A DNA stretch of 64,000 nt from contig CM048845.1 of the NCBI GenBank assembly GCA_026545225.1, positions 61,446,033 through 61,510,032 of the forward strand. Reading direction: 5' to 3'. Under the pieces are notes generated by a model. It made no database searches, was not told the origin of the DNA, and saw only the letters and a list, made by a program, of their open reading frames with translations. Positions 33,815 to 46,591 of this stretch are shown here, piece after piece. Position numbers and translations under genes: made by a program. Source of the stretch: Cornus controversa. Its lineage: Eukaryota > Streptophyta > Magnoliopsida > Cornales > Cornaceae. Position 1 is the stretch's first letter, and every line of letters begins with the position of its first letter.

Positions 33815-35178
33815 TTCAAGTAGAAGATTTTTCTAGTAGATATCTTGGACTTCCTTTATCTAACAGATCTTTGAGAAGTGGGGATTTCAAGCTCTTATTT
33901 GATTAGGTTAATGCGAGGTTGGATCATTGGAATACTATTAATCTGTCTTTGGCAGGCCGTATTGAACTATTGAAGTCTGTTCTTTATTCTTTTCTTTACC
34001 ACTGGGTGTTTGGCTTTAAAATTCCATGGAACTACAAAAATATGCTGGAAAAAAATTTCAATTTTTTTTTTGTGGAGTGGTAAATTGGCTTCAAATAAGA
34101 TTGCTCAAATTAGATGGAATCAAGTCACCTTACCAACTTCTGGAGGAGGGTTCAACCTTAGGAGGATTTTTGATATTGATTTTGCTGCTAAGATTTCTAT
34201 TTGTTGGGATTTTGTACATAAGAAGGACAAGCTGTGGATTAAATGGTTGCATGCTCGGTATATAAAATGTGGCTCATTTTGGTCTGTTGTGCCTAGGCTC
34301 ACAGATTTTGTCATCTGGAGACAGATTTCAGAGACCCGACAGTTCTTTAAAGCAAATATAACTTTTAAAGTGGGTGATGGGAATGTGTTTAAACTTCTAA
34401 ATGATCGATCCCTGGTGTGATGGCCAATCATTAGTCCAAAGATTTGGTGCTACACAATTCCCGCAGTTTGATAGGAATTTGTTGGCGGGTGTACTGATCA
34501 ATAATGGTAGATGGACTATCCCTGACTCGTTTCCTAATGGTGCTAAAATTTTCATTAAGGGCCTCCCTCTTCATCAAGGACCATATGTAATTTGTTGGAA
34601 TCATGGTGCTTTTTCTTTGACAGCTGCTTGGAAGGCTTGTCGTCTTAGAAGGCAACCTGTTAACTGGTCGTCTCTTTGGTGGAAGCACTGTAGACCGAGA
34701 GTTGCTGTTATGGTCGCGATCATAATGCAAAATAAGAATATCTCATTCGATAACTTGAAGAAGAGGGGCTTTCAAGGTCCTGCTATTTGTCACAGTTGTT
34801 TTGCTAATGATGAATCAAATGACCATTTGTTTTGTGACTGTTCAGTGGCAGTTGCTGTTTGGAATAATTTGTTTGAGCTGTTGCATATGCCAAAGCAAAG
34901 TTTTGGGTCCATGATGCAGTGGCTTCTTTCCTAAGTTTTTACGTTTTGTGTTCTCTTTCGGAAGATTTGGTTTTCAAGAAATGCATCTCTTCATCATGCC
35001 ATCAAAGCTGAACCTTCTCGCATTGCTACTGACATTATTTGGGAAGCACTTCATTCTCATGGCCTTTGTTTAACCGACGTGTTAAAAAGGGACTAACCCA
35101 AAGGAATAAGCAACAGAGCCGAAAGGACCTCTAAACAATGCTTTGATCTTTGCAAACTGTCTCTCCAAAAAAAAAAAA
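33815..35178 (+). mobile_element. 5'-truncated L1-type LINE, ORF2 C-terminal part, broken
   Basis: Encodes the end of a plant LINE ORF2: a YLGLPLSNRSLRSGD motif after the reverse transcriptase, then LAGRIELLKSVLYS, GGGFNLRRI and WIKWLHARYI. The zinc-binding zf-RVT region follows, with CHSCFANDESNDHLFCDCS near 34785-34845. The reading frame shifts at about 34000-34020 and again near 34400-34420, and there is an in-frame stop near 33905, so it is dead. It ends in an A12 run at 35167-35178 after CTGTCTCTCC, which marks the 3' end. Endonuclease and most of RT are missing, as in typical 5' truncation. No target duplication found. Confidence 0.85.
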
Positions 35179-35365
35179 TCTAAAAGCACTAAAAATGCAT
35201 AAAAAAAATTTGGATTTTTATTTATGTGAAAATAATAATAAAAAAACATGTAATAATCATACAAGCATAAGTATCAATCTTTCACATCAAATAGTAATTA
35301 GTTCTAAAATTTTCAAAAAAATTTAATAAAATGCATAATTTTAAAACTTTTACAAATAAAATTTA

Positions 35366-36288
35366 AGGTTAAATTCACTGACCTCCCCTGAGGTAAGGTT
35401 AAGTTACACTCGGAGAGATCGTTTGACCTTTATTTCTTTCATCTCTCCTAAATCAATTTTTTTTTTTTTTTTTTTTTGTGATCGGAATAAATTTTAAGTG
35501 TAAAAAGACAAATTTGCTCTTGCATTATAATATCACAATATATTTCAAATAAAATAAAATACAATGACCTCCCTTAAGGTTTGTTATAATTACAGTGACC
35601 TCCTCTATGATGATATAAGATCAGATTTTAGGATAATTTTGCCATTATACCCCAAAATAATTTAATAATAAAAAAATAAAAATAAAATCTGATTTCTATA
35701 ATGACTAACAATCACCGTCACTACCCATAACCACAATAATCTTTGATCTTACTCCTAACATATCTGATCATTCGGCAAAAATTCTATCACAAATTATTTT
35801 CAAAGATCTTCAATCATGGTGATATATATACACACACATATACATGATCGAATTTGTGGAGCGACTTGTTAAGTTTTGTCGTGAGTTACAAGTACGGGTT
35901 GACGAAAACGACCGAACTGGTGGTGTTGTGCATGTGGAAGTGTATATATCATTTTAGAAATTAAATTTTTTATTATTAAATTATTTGGGGTTATAATGGT
36001 AAAATTATCCTAAAATTTGATCTCAAATCATCTAAGGAAGGTCAGTTCAATTACTGCAAAATCTCATGTGATGCAATTACGACAAACCTAAGAGAAGGTC
36101 ATTGTTTTTTTACCCTATTTGAAATATAATGCTATATTATAATGTAAGGAAAAAGTTGTCTTTTAACACTTAAAATTTATTTTGGTTACTGGAAAAATGA
36201 ATTTAAGGGAGGTGAAAGAAATAAAGGACAAATGGTCTCTCCATGTGTAGTTTGACCTAACCTCAGAAGACGTGAGTGAATTTAATCC
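35366..36288. mobile_element. Mutator-like TIR element with very long arms and 9-bp target duplication
   Basis: Inverted arms of about 330 bp each (35366-35700 and 35945-36288) leave only about 245 bp between them. The left end reads AGGTTAAATTCACTGACCTC; the right, in reverse, GGATTAAATTCACTCACGTC. A perfect 9-bp duplication TAAAATTTA flanks it (35357-35365 and 36289-36297). No transposase. The arms differ clearly, so the element is old. Confidence 0.87.
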
Positions 36289-36297
36289 TAAAATTTA

Positions 36298-38887
36298 TCC
36301 TTAATTTCATGATCATTGCACGTTTTTCAATGCACAAATATTTATAAAATTTTAAAATTTATCTAATAAATTCATGTGCTTGTTCAATCCAACTTCATCA
36401 ATAATTAATCAAATTTCTTTGATTATTTGCCTAAATTATATTGGATTAAAAAATATTAAGAATAACACATGGTCAAACTTTAAACATTGAATATTATTTA
36501 TCATTTTTTTTAATTTCTAAGACGGTGTTTTTCACTCTTAAGGGTAAACAACTCTTTCCTCAAAACAACTTATTAAATTATATCTCATTGGAGACTTTGT
36601 CATAGTGGTAGCTTCGAACAAATTCTGAAGGTAGCCTTTTTCTTTTTGTCTTAGATTTTCAATAGTTTTTCTTCATTTTTTTTATTTTTTTTCTACTAAA
36701 TTCAATAAACATAGGATCTTTTCTTTTCAATCATATAAATGCTCAATTTTGCTACTCATACAATGTAATCTAGTCAACTTCACATTGGTTTTTAATCTAT
36801 TATCTCAGATTTAGACTAGTGCACAAATTGTATGAACTTAAAAGATTCATCACCAAATATCAATAAATAAAGCAATTTAGTCATCAATGTTTAAATCAGA
36901 AACTCAAGAAATTCATCCATCGGTAAACTAAGTGTCTCAATCATGCATTCATATATCATAGTGAACTTAAAAGAAATATACATAACTCATATTATATCAC
37001 AGAAAAACAAAATTTTCATATTCTCATGTTTATCCCTAAAATAAGCAAAACCTAACCTACACTACAATATATGGTCTAATGGAAAACATATAATGAACAT
37101 AATCTCAGTTCATGACTATAAGAATCCTAATGATTTCAATTAGGAGACACCCAAAGACCTATTAAGAATAGATCTCATAATATCAATAGGCACAAATTTC
37201 TCCAAATTTTTCTTTTTCATCCAAATTGTTTTAACATGCAAACTATCAGGAAAGTATAGCTGAGAATTAAAATTATTCTTCTTCTTATTTGAATTTTTTT
37301 TAGATTGAGAATTTTTGGGTTTATTATGATTATATGACTTTCTAAATTGAACTTTATTCTTAGCAAAAGAAATATGCACATGAAATTTAGAAAAATAATC
37401 ATTTCTCTTCATATAGCAATAATGTTGACTATGTCCAAATTTATCAAGAAAGTACAATAAAGCATATTGGACATAACATTAACATGCATAGACTCAACTT
37501 GAAGCTTAAGTTTGGGTGTTGACACATTCAAGTTCTTGAGTTTAACAAAGATAGTTTGACCCTTAGATGATAACACATTATAACATAAACCGGTCTGATC
37601 TTCTAATGGCTTACTAACACTAATCATGCTACAAGTTTAATCTGCAAAAAAATAAATGCTATTAATTTCTCTTATGACTTTTTAAATTCAGGTTCAAGAA
37701 AAGCAATTCTAGCAACAACCAATCCTTAAATTGAAATGTTCAACCCTAACCTGACATATGAAATGTTCAACCTAACCTGACCTTCAACCCTAATTACTCA
37801 ACCCGAGCCCAACTCATCTTTAAATTTTTAAACTTGGGTTTGTAACTGGGATTGAGATTTTTATGGTTAAAAAGTCGGATTACCCATATGACTTATCTCT
37901 ACATTGAAAATTTAAAGTGATCTTTAGTTAGTTTTAGATTAGATTACTCCTAAACACAATTTTTTTAAGTACTTAAATGCAAATTTTTAAAAATTACAAA
38001 CAATTTTTTCAGAAATTAAGTCTCCAAAGTGTTAACATATAATAAATTAAAATTTAAATAGAAGAGGTTGAAAAGAAAAAGGTGAACATAATATGAATAT
38101 TATATATAATATATTTAAAATAAATAATATCTATAAAAATAATATTACAATTCGGGTTGGGGTTGGACTCAAGTTCCTAGCACCTCAACCCAAACTCAAC
38201 TCTAATTAATTTCGAGTTGAGATTTTTTAATCCAAGCTCAACCTTAATTGTAAAAATAGTTGTCCAAGCCCATAAACAATCGAAGTGGGCTCGGATTGTC
38301 CAGCCCAAATTGCACCCCTACTTTCGGATTGTCCAAGCCCTTGATTTCATGTAAATTTATTTTTATTAATGTCAAATGGTAAGTAGGTGTTTGATTTATG
38401 AACTCATTTTCTTCTTCATTTGATTTTTAGCTTACATAAAGACGAGAATGGGAATCCAACAAATTTTTCATGAAAAGATAATTATTGACGGCTTTAAGAT
38501 TAATTCTTTATGTGTAAACCAATCCCTTTTCCTAGAAAAGTTACTATTATTAGTGGAAGATTGGAAGCACATCTTTCTTTTGACAATTTTTTATAGATAA
38601 ATCACATACATAATAACTCATTTCTTTCGCAGGAACTTCATCTTAAGAGTGAGGTATTTTAATTTAATAATTTTTTGTACAAAATAACTACTCTCATATT
38701 CAATTTTCACATTTATTAAAGAGACTTTCGCAAGATTCCCAGAAACTGAAGACCAGAGGGCTCGAGCTAACACAACTAATAAAAGTATGTATGTGTTGTA
38801 GAAAAAAAAAAAAAATCGGAGGTGTGAGCTACACGCCAGAATATTAAGATTTTGATTTTTGAGAAACTTGTGCATGATTCCTTTCCC
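36298..38887. other. AT-rich intergenic DNA, no gene seen
   Basis: No supported coding region. Lys/Asn-rich frames on the minus strand near 37140-37630 are AT-rich. They faintly resemble retroelement gag or zinc-knuckle text (HSQHYCYMK), but nothing firm can be said. A stretch near 38140-38340 has GGGTTGGGGTTGGACTC-like and reverse motifs suggesting another decayed repeat. Confidence 0.5.
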
Positions 38888-38897
38888 ATTTTCTTTT

Positions 38898-39918
38898 GGG
38901 TAAAATTACACTCACGTTCCATCATTTTTTCACTAATTACACAAACTGGTCAAAATTGGGCTTAATAACACCGATCCTTAGAAAAAAAAAAATTTGAAAT
39001 GTCATATTTATCTCTTATTTTATACTCCTTTTAAAAAAAAAATAAAATTTTATAAGCAAAATGACTAAATTGACATTTCATAATCGGGTTCGTTGCTTTT
39101 TCTTCCTTCTCTATCTATTCCAGGCTTCCAGCAAATCCAAAACCTCTCTTTCTCCTGGTTGTACTCGCCATCAGGTGCTATTGTACTCAAACTCAACCCT
39201 TGATGCACTTCACTTGGTGAACTCAACACACTGGGTCTCAACTCATCCTTTGGAAGATGAAAACAAATAAGAACACAATTTTGTGTATATACATACATAT
39301 GATCTCAAAAATTAACAAAACCCAAATTTTAAATCTCAAAGCCAAAGCCAAAACCCAAATCCATACCTATACTAATAATTTTTTTAATTGCCTATTCACG
39401 TATTCAGAAGAGAATTTCAATTAAACAAACGTTTTGTTTACAAAAATTAAAAAATGCACTCTATTTGGAAACTTAAATAATCTATTTAGAAGAAAAAACA
39501 TATGTTTTTCCAAAAAAATATATGCAAGCAAAGGGTATTCGGCTTCTCCGTCAATTCGTCAATGTCAGCATCACCTAAAAGATCTGCCACGGTGGTGTGA
39601 ACATGGTTATTATAATTATTTCTACAGAAAGGAATGACATCTGGAGATGAAAAAATGGGTCCCCACAACCCGATTCTATACAAACCGAAAACTCATAATT
39701 TTTATAATTGCTGTAAATCGGTGTGTATACACACACACAAAATATGCTCTCATATACTTTCAAAATAGGATCTGGGTTAGGAATTACAAATTAGAAGAAC
39801 TAGGTTAGAGTTACAATTAGCAAAAAAATAAAATGAAGAACACAAAAGTTTGAAGGTTTCATGTTACAACATTAAACTTTTCGAACACCCCTAACATGAG
39901 GTGTGAGTGTAATTTACC
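38898..39918. mobile_element. Non-autonomous TIR element with short TIRs, about 1 kb
   Basis: The left end GGGTAAAATTACACTCACG is matched in reverse by the right end (GGTAAATTACACTCACACC). The flanks carry a 10-bp near-duplication, ATTTTCTTTT (38888-38897) and ATTTCCTTTT (39919-39928). That fits a Mutator-like element with degraded or short TIRs. No transposase. The segment 39120-39270 is less AT-rich than the rest and could be captured DNA. Confidence 0.65.
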
Positions 39919-40196
39919 ATTTCCTTTTCTTTGCCTCTTCATTTCCATTTCAGTATAATACAGCCGTCCAAGTTGGGTTGAAAACAGTATGAACTAGAAG
40001 GAAAGTGGAAAAGTATTTTTCCAAGAACTTTCGATCAGTACCAAAAATTAATTAGATTGTTTCGCTCAACGACCTAATTGAACATTGATCGTATGAATCA
40101 GCTTACCAAAATTTTCATTCTAAATCACTATCTTAAATATATGTGACAGGCTGGCAGCAACATTTTTCAAATAAATAGGCAGTTGGGCACAGTAAT

Positions 40197-40319
40197 GAGT
40201 AAATATTGGTGCGCCGGGCACAATGTCCAAGCCGTCCGTGCGTTACACGTGCGATGGGACCTATCACGAGTGCATCGCACAGACGATCAAGATGCACCGG
40301 GCGCACCCAATATTTTCTC
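40197..40319. mobile_element. Foldback MITE, CpG-rich, 9-bp target duplication
   Basis: A 123-bp near-palindrome. The left arm GAGTAAATATTGGTGCGCCG and the reverse of the right arm GAGAAAATATTGGGTGCGCC align, and the match goes on to the centre. The flanks CACAGTAAT (40188-40196) and CACATTAAT (40320-40328) differ at one base. GC content is far above the surroundings. Derived from a Mutator-like element by size, foldback form and duplication length. Confidence 0.78.
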
Positions 40320-40378
40320 CACATTAATGCTCCTTTGTTTTAAAATGGTAGGTACCAAATCAACAATCATTTTGGTTG

Positions 40379-40408
40379 ATATATATATATATATATATAT
40401 CTATATAT
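40379..40408. repeat. (TA)n microsatellite
   Basis: TA dinucleotide run with a single interruption. Confidence 0.95.
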
Positions 40409-40528
40409 AATTTCAATAGCTGTTCATGCAAAATCAAATCACACTTTTCTACTTCCATTGCAGTTGTTGATTGCCAGTGCGTTGTTGATTCTTAATTGTT
40501 TTGTTTTTAGGAAAAACATCTATGATGT

Positions 40529-40644
40529 ACCTGGTGTAAATATATTGGGTGATTCTCATTCGAATGTGTACAATACGCACTATGAGCCTATTACATATGT
40601 ATAACACGCACGATTCAAATTTATCTAGTGTATTTACACCAGGT
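40529..40644. mobile_element. Small MITE with perfect 14-bp TIRs
   Basis: ACCTGGTGTAAATA at the left is the exact reverse complement of TATTTACACCAGGT at the right, 116 bp overall. The inner part also contains partly self-complementary motifs (TGTACAATACGCAC, TATAACACGCAC). No clean target duplication. Confidence 0.6.
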
Positions 40645-41878
40645 CTTCTCAATTTTAAGGATGCTCTTGTTCATCCCTTGAAATTGTTGTAATTTTTCCT
40701 AACTTTTTTCACATATATAATCCTGACTTACATTACCCAAAAAAATAAAAAATAAAAAAAATCAAATCACCTCATTAAACAGATAGAACTAGACAATTCT
40801 GACTGTTCAAAGCAAATAAGTCTTTGTGTTTATCTTTAGCATCCAGCTGTCTTGTTACAAGATCTCGTTTAGTTGCATTGCAATTGCGAGTATGAAATAT
40901 CAGGAATTATGAGTAGAAGAGTTCAATTCTATTGGCTCATAGGGTTCAATTATGTTGAAGTTAATGTTTTGTAGTTACTCTAGTTAGTTTACTTAACCAT
41001 AGTATTAAAAATATCATATTTTGGTTATCTTTTGTGTGATTGAAAATTGTACACATTACACGAGTCTCCTACACATATTTTGCCAAATGAAATGTCTTAG
41101 TCGCATTCAATTAGACGAAAAGAAAATGAAAGAACAAGTTGCTGCTCTTTAATTAGTCATTATTGGTTCTCAGGGTACAACTCAAATCTAAACAAGATAT
41201 GTGCACAGTCCTTTCAGAAGCTACTCCAAGTCCGGATATACAAAAAAGAACAAAATTGAGAAGAGAGCCGGGAGCCCCCACAAAGCAAAAAAAAAAACTC
41301 CGAGCGCAAAATTATGTCGTTGTGTTGGGAGTCTAAAAAACCTAACAATGCATGGATTATCAATAAACACACTCGTAAAAAAAATATTAAACTTCAAAGA
41401 AAGGGGAAAGAATATATTTTTTTTAATCGTGTAACAATTTTCTCCATTTCATGCAATTGAAATCAAAACACTAATATACTTTCTTTAACTGGGCTTCATC
41501 GGCAACCAACGCAGACAATTGAGAACGTAATTTTAGACAAATAACAAATCTCCATTTTGAACACGTATCTAATCCAATCCCACAACAACAGTGCCTGAAT
41601 TGAGAGATTTCACTCCCCAGGGCTGAAGCAGTATAGTAGTTGGTGTCTCCCTCTCTCTATATGTGTGTGCGCGCGCGCGCGTGCAAAATTTAATACGTTT
41701 TCAAAACCTTTTAATTTGTAATGGCTCTGGGCTCTGCTTGCCGAATCTGGCCTCATTTTTCATTGAGCCCTCTCTCTCCATTATCAGAGAGAGGGAAAAG
41801 CTGATAATAGGCAATATTTTTTTAGATTCCCGTGCAAAACGACCCAGTTTTACGCTTGGTAATTTTTTTCCTTCGTGT
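40645..41878. other. AT-rich intergenic DNA, no gene seen
   Basis: No supported coding region. A short CT then GT/GC microsatellite (TGTGTGTGCGCGCGCGCG, about 41660-41682) is present. Confidence 0.55.
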
Positions 41879-41883
41879 GAATG

Positions 41884-42385
41884 TGTTAGGAATTGTGACT
41901 CATATACCATGTCTAATTAGGTTTTCATTTTAGAATTGTATTGTATTTAGTAATTTCTTGTTATGCAAGTTTTGCTCTCAAGTAATTATAATCTTGTTCA
42001 ATACAAAATTGGATTTTGGGTTCTATAAATAGATACCTAGGTCATGGGTTTAGACTCAGTGAAGAAAAGATAATCGAGTGAGGGAGAAAATAAGAGAGTG
42101 GGTGGGTATAAGAGTAAAGAAATGTAGCCTCATAGAAATCGGTGAGTGTGTGAGGGTAGAGATGATTAGTGATGATGGTGTTGATAATGTTCAGAGTCTC
42201 TACTGCTGTGATTTATCATGACGTAATGTATGAGTGTTAAGTGTTTATATTCTACCATTGTAATCTTTTTTTAATGATAGTAGGATTTTTTTCTCTCCGT
42301 GGACATAGGTCAAGTTTGGTTGAACCTTGTAAATATTGTGTTATTATGTGTAGTTGTTTGTGTCTTGCTTCTACTGGCCCCAACA
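41884..42385 (+). repeat. 5' LTR of the TRIM
   Basis: TGTTAGG...CCCCAACA. It contains a TATA-like TCTATAAATAG (about 42022-42032). Confidence 0.9.
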
Positions 42386-42567
42386 AGTGGTATTAAAGCC
42401 AAAGGTTTGCCCTGGAAAGTTTGTGAGAGACAAAGATTCGTTCATTTTTCAGAGCTAAAGGTTCGCCTTCGAAAGGTCTGTCGTTATTTGATATAGGTGT
42501 TGCAAAGAGTTTTAGTTGTAGGTGGAGCAAATGATTGACTTGATGGAATTTAAGCCAAGTTGGAGAT

Positions 42568-43088
42568 TGTTAAGAATTGTGATTCATATTCCATGTTTAA
42601 TTAGGTTTCCATTTTAAAGTTGTATAGTATTTGGTAATTTCTTGTTAGACAAGTTTTGGGCTCCAAGCGCGATTATAATTCTTGTCCATCAACAAATTGG
42701 GTTTTGGGCAATAGATACCTAGGTCATGGGTTGAAACTTAGAGAAAAAAAGAATGGAGGAGTGAGGGAGAAAATAAGAGATTGGATGGATAGAAGAGTAG
42801 AGAGATGTAGCATCGAGAGATGTACCATCATAAAAATCGGTGAGTGTATGTGAGTAGAAATGATGAATGATGACGACAATGATGATGCTGATATTCAAAG
42901 TCTCTATCAATATTATTTCTCATGAGGTAGTGTGTGAGTGTTGAATGTTTGTATTTTACCATTGTAATATCTTCTTAATAATATTACAATTTCTTTTCTC
43001 TATGGATGCATGTTACGTTTAGTCGAACCACGTAAATATTGTGTTTTTATGTGTGGTTGTTTGTGTCTTGCTTCTGTTGACCCCAACA
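42568..43088 (+). repeat. 3' LTR of the TRIM
   Basis: TGTTAAG...CCCCAACA, followed directly by the GAATG target duplication. Confidence 0.9.
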
Positions 43089-43706
43089 GAATGTTATCAG
43101 CTGCTTGATTAAGCAGCGAATGGAGTTTTCCAATGTAAAGGAGTCGGATACATACAAGAGAGTATATATAAAGAGAGAACATATTGGTTCCGTTGAAAGA
43201 GAGAGAAAATACGATTCAAGAGAGAGTAAACACCAACATTTATTTTTGAGTAACGCTATCAAGAGTGCCCCTCACAACAATAGTCACGAGCTATCTATAT
43301 TTAACAACAATATTGAAACAATTTTTTAGTATATGTGAAAAGTCAAATGAGTCATTTAATAATTCAGTAGTTAAATAAAAAGAGCTCATGATAAGAGGCT
43401 CTCATGATAGCATTACTTCTTTTTTTAATAAGAGTTACATTGGGTTATTTAATTTTGAGGAGTGCTAGGGGCAATCGCTTAAGCGACAGTCCTTGCACAA
43501 TCATTTTTTTGATTGGTCTAAAAATCATGAATAAAATAATAATTAATGTATGTTTCCTATTCTAATAGAACACTAAAAATATAAATTTTAAGACAAAATT
43601 TCCCTTTTAATCCATTTTTCTCTCTCTTCACTAAACTTTGAATGCGCATACATATATACGCTCTTTTGCTGTCTGTGCTTTTATTTTTCCATCTGAGTAT
43701 ATATAT

Positions 43707-46404
43707 TGTAAAGCCTTGAAATTTCTTTTAACTTTTAATTACAATTAATTATAGTTTTAATTGTAATAAAGCATGAGAAATTTGTTTAAATGTGTGTTTT
43801 ACGTACGATAGGACCCTTCTGGAAGTTTTAGAGCTCGGGTGTGGAACCCGGGATGAGTCGGATGAGGCGGAAGACTTTTATAAGTCTTGGGAATTTATAT
43901 AAGGGCATATGTGCATAATTGAGGGGTTTAAAAGATAAGTTGGGAAGATGAAATGCTAGTATGTGATTAGTAGAGAGTTGGTAGTAACAAAGAGCAAATT
44001 AAAAGAAATAGAGAAAATTTAAATAGAATTAAATCATTTAATTCTCCACAAAAATCAGATTTTTTCTCTTATCTCTTTCATCTTTCTCTCTCTCTCTACA
44101 ATTTCATCCCAACTTCTCTCTACAATGAAGATGGCTTAGGGTGAGAATTGAAGATTGATCCAAGAGGAAGAGTGTTCTCCTCATCATTCTCTTCGAATTG
44201 ATCGGTTCAAAGCTTAATTTGGTGAAGGTTAAAGATTTGGGCAAAACTAGAGTTTGGAATTGGAGGTAGCTCAAGAAGAGAAAGTTGTTCTCCTTGCCAT
44301 GATCTATGCATCTACCATTCGGGAATCGAATTCGGAACAATTCGAACATTTAATGATTTGGGAATTTTCAGAAATTAAGCTTGGAATTGAGGTAGGGGTG
44401 TTCTATTTACCTTATCATCGATTCCTTAGGAATTGATATGGGTTTGAATTGAATAATATGTTTAGAAGTGTTAGGAAGTGAGTTTTGCATCTTTACTTGT
44501 GTTTTACTTCCAATTGAGTCTTTACATGATAATTATAGTGATAGTTATATACATTGATGTTATATGTATATGTTTTGATGATATTGTTGAATGCAAGTGT
44601 GTTAGAACGTGTATCAAAGTAAATTATGATGTGAATTGTGTATACATGTCTTATATGCTAGAAATTGAGGATACATGTTGCCTATTAGAATGATTTATAG
44701 TGCTGGAGATTATGTTATGCATGTTGCGCATTACATGTTTGATAAAATACATGAGAATGTTATTTTCTATAAAAATTTCATTTTTTTGAATACCTTGTGA
44801 AGGAATTGATATTGCATTATGATATGCAAGAGAATGACATGTTTTACCATAGAATCGAATAGCTTATGATGCACTTGGAAAATGAGGATCATTGCATTGT
44901 TATATACATGGAAAATATATGTTTTAGAATGAAAATCAAGTGACTTATGATACGTTTGGAAATGTGTGAGACGTTTGAAATTGTATGTGTTACCATACTT
45001 GAACCTATATGATTGGTTGTTGATTTTGGGAGTAAGTTGAAAATGTATAAAGGTCCTTGAGCCCGAAACTTGGCTAAGGAGGTTTGATCTGGACATTCGG
45101 GTTAATAGCCTGTAAAGTAAAATATTGGTTTGGTCTGGACCCTCGGGTTTGCTACCCGTAAAACAGAATATTGGTTTGGTCGGGACCCTCGAGTTAATTA
45201 GCCGTAAAGCAGAATATTTGGGAAGTGACTTGAAAAGCCCTTGACACATGGATTTATGACAACTTTCACCTTGTGTGATTTCAAAATTTATATGACTTGG
45301 TATTTAAGTCTTGCAATTGAATTGTGATATTTATGTCGATGCTTGTGTGGCCTTCTATTGATTAAGCATTATTGAACATATGAATTATCTATGTATTGTG
45401 TTGGGGTTCCTTGAACATGAGCATTGATGCATGCCACGTAGTGTGTAGGAATGCTATGATAGTATCTCACGAGCATTGAAAGTATGACAGTAGTACGTAG
45501 GAATGTCATGATTGCATTTCATATAGGTCGCGTCGAGTCAATGCATAAGTTGGTTTGTGTATTTCTATTGAGCATGTTGGCGCTCACTCTTTTCCCTTAA
45601 ACATTTTACAGATAAGACACCGGTGATCGACAAAGCTTGAGGTACTTGGGATTGGAGTGCTTGAACTCTTGATCAAGATGATTTATCTTGTGTTTTCTTA
45701 TGCCATGTTTAGGCATTTATTGATACTTTGTAATTCGAATATGGGACACTAATGTTTTGTAATTAAGCATGCGTTCTTAAACTTTAGAAGATAATGATGT
45801 AATAGAGGAGGAATGTATGAGGACCTCTCTACATGTTTTTCTATGCAATGGATGATTTTGGTATACAAAATGATGATATTGATTCATGTATATATATGTG
45901 TTGGTTTGTACATGAGAAACTTTGGGGATTTGAAAGGACAAAGTATCAGGTTTCTAGAACTTTCAGTCGCCTGATTTGTCTATCAGCTGACCTATACTTC
46001 AAAAGTCCCGAGAGTTGGAATATGCAGACTCTACAGCAGCCAACCGTAAGGTCTTGTCAGCCGACCGAAAGTAGTCCATCAGCTGGCCGAAGGAATCCTT
46101 TAGCCGATTGATGATGCTCCCAGGATTTAGCCAACTGGTGGAGAGTCCATCAGGTGACCGAAACTAGACTGACTAGAAATTTAATTGATTTCGAACTTCA
46201 AACAATGAATATATATGCATAGACCATTGTGGGGCCCATTGGGATGAATATTGATAAATGCACGTGCATATAAATGTGTGTGTATAATCATGCTTCCGCG
46301 GTTACAAGGTTTTGAGATAGTTCATAAGGTTAGATGAATGGGTTCACTCTCGAAATTCGGGTTCGGAATAGGGATCTCGGTGACTCGAATTTTGAGGCGT
46401 GACA
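43707..46404 (+). mobile_element. Solo LTR, 2.7 kb, of a gypsy-type retrotransposon (fossil), nested in the Mutator-like element
   Basis: Starts TGTAAAGCCTTGAAATTTC and ends CGAATTTTGAGGCGTGACA; the ends are imperfect inverted copies. A 5-bp duplication TATAT flanks it (43702-43706, 46405-46409), although the site is TA-rich. A three-copy tandem array lies at 45066-45225. No gag or pol. Similar in build to the solo LTR at 13134-16412, but not obviously the same family. Confidence 0.75.
45066..45225. repeat. Three-copy tandem array inside the solo LTR
   Basis: Units of about 58 bp sharing GGTTTGGTCTGGACCCTCGG and CCGTAAAGCAGAATATT repeat three times with moderate divergence. Confidence 0.85.
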
Positions 46405-46553
46405 TATATAGTAGATATATAAGAGTATATATTATAAAAAAAAATACTTTCCTTTTAATGGGATACTAAAAATATAAATTTTTAAGATAAAATTACTCTT
46501 GTAGCCCTTTCTCAATCCCTTTACTCAATAGATCGCTTATGCATATATAGTGC

Positions 46554-46591
<38 letters not shown>

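Larger units (their letters stand above)
41884..43088 (+). mobile_element. TRIM: miniature non-coding LTR retrotransposon (fossil)
   Basis: Two LTRs (41884-42385, 502 bp; 42568-43088, 521 bp) start TGTTAGGAATTGTG and TGTTAAGAATTGTG and end GGCCCCAACA and GACCCCAACA. Only 182 bp lies between them. A primer-binding site like the initiator-tRNA-Met type (TGGTATTAAAGCC, about 42388) follows the first LTR, and a polypurine-like CAAGTTGGAGATTG precedes the second. A perfect 5-bp duplication GAATG flanks the element (41879-41883, 43089-43093). It has no coding capacity and must have depended on enzymes of another element. The LTRs are clearly diverged, with small indels, so the insertion is old. Confidence 0.92.

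Noticed and set aside
37140-37630. Minus-strand frames resembling copia gag (HSQHYCYMK, Lys/Asn-rich)
   Set aside because: Too short and AT-biased; no other retroelement domain or LTR around it.
40183-40410. Open frame over the CpG-rich foldback element
   Set aside because: The frame lies across a palindromic MITE and a TA run.
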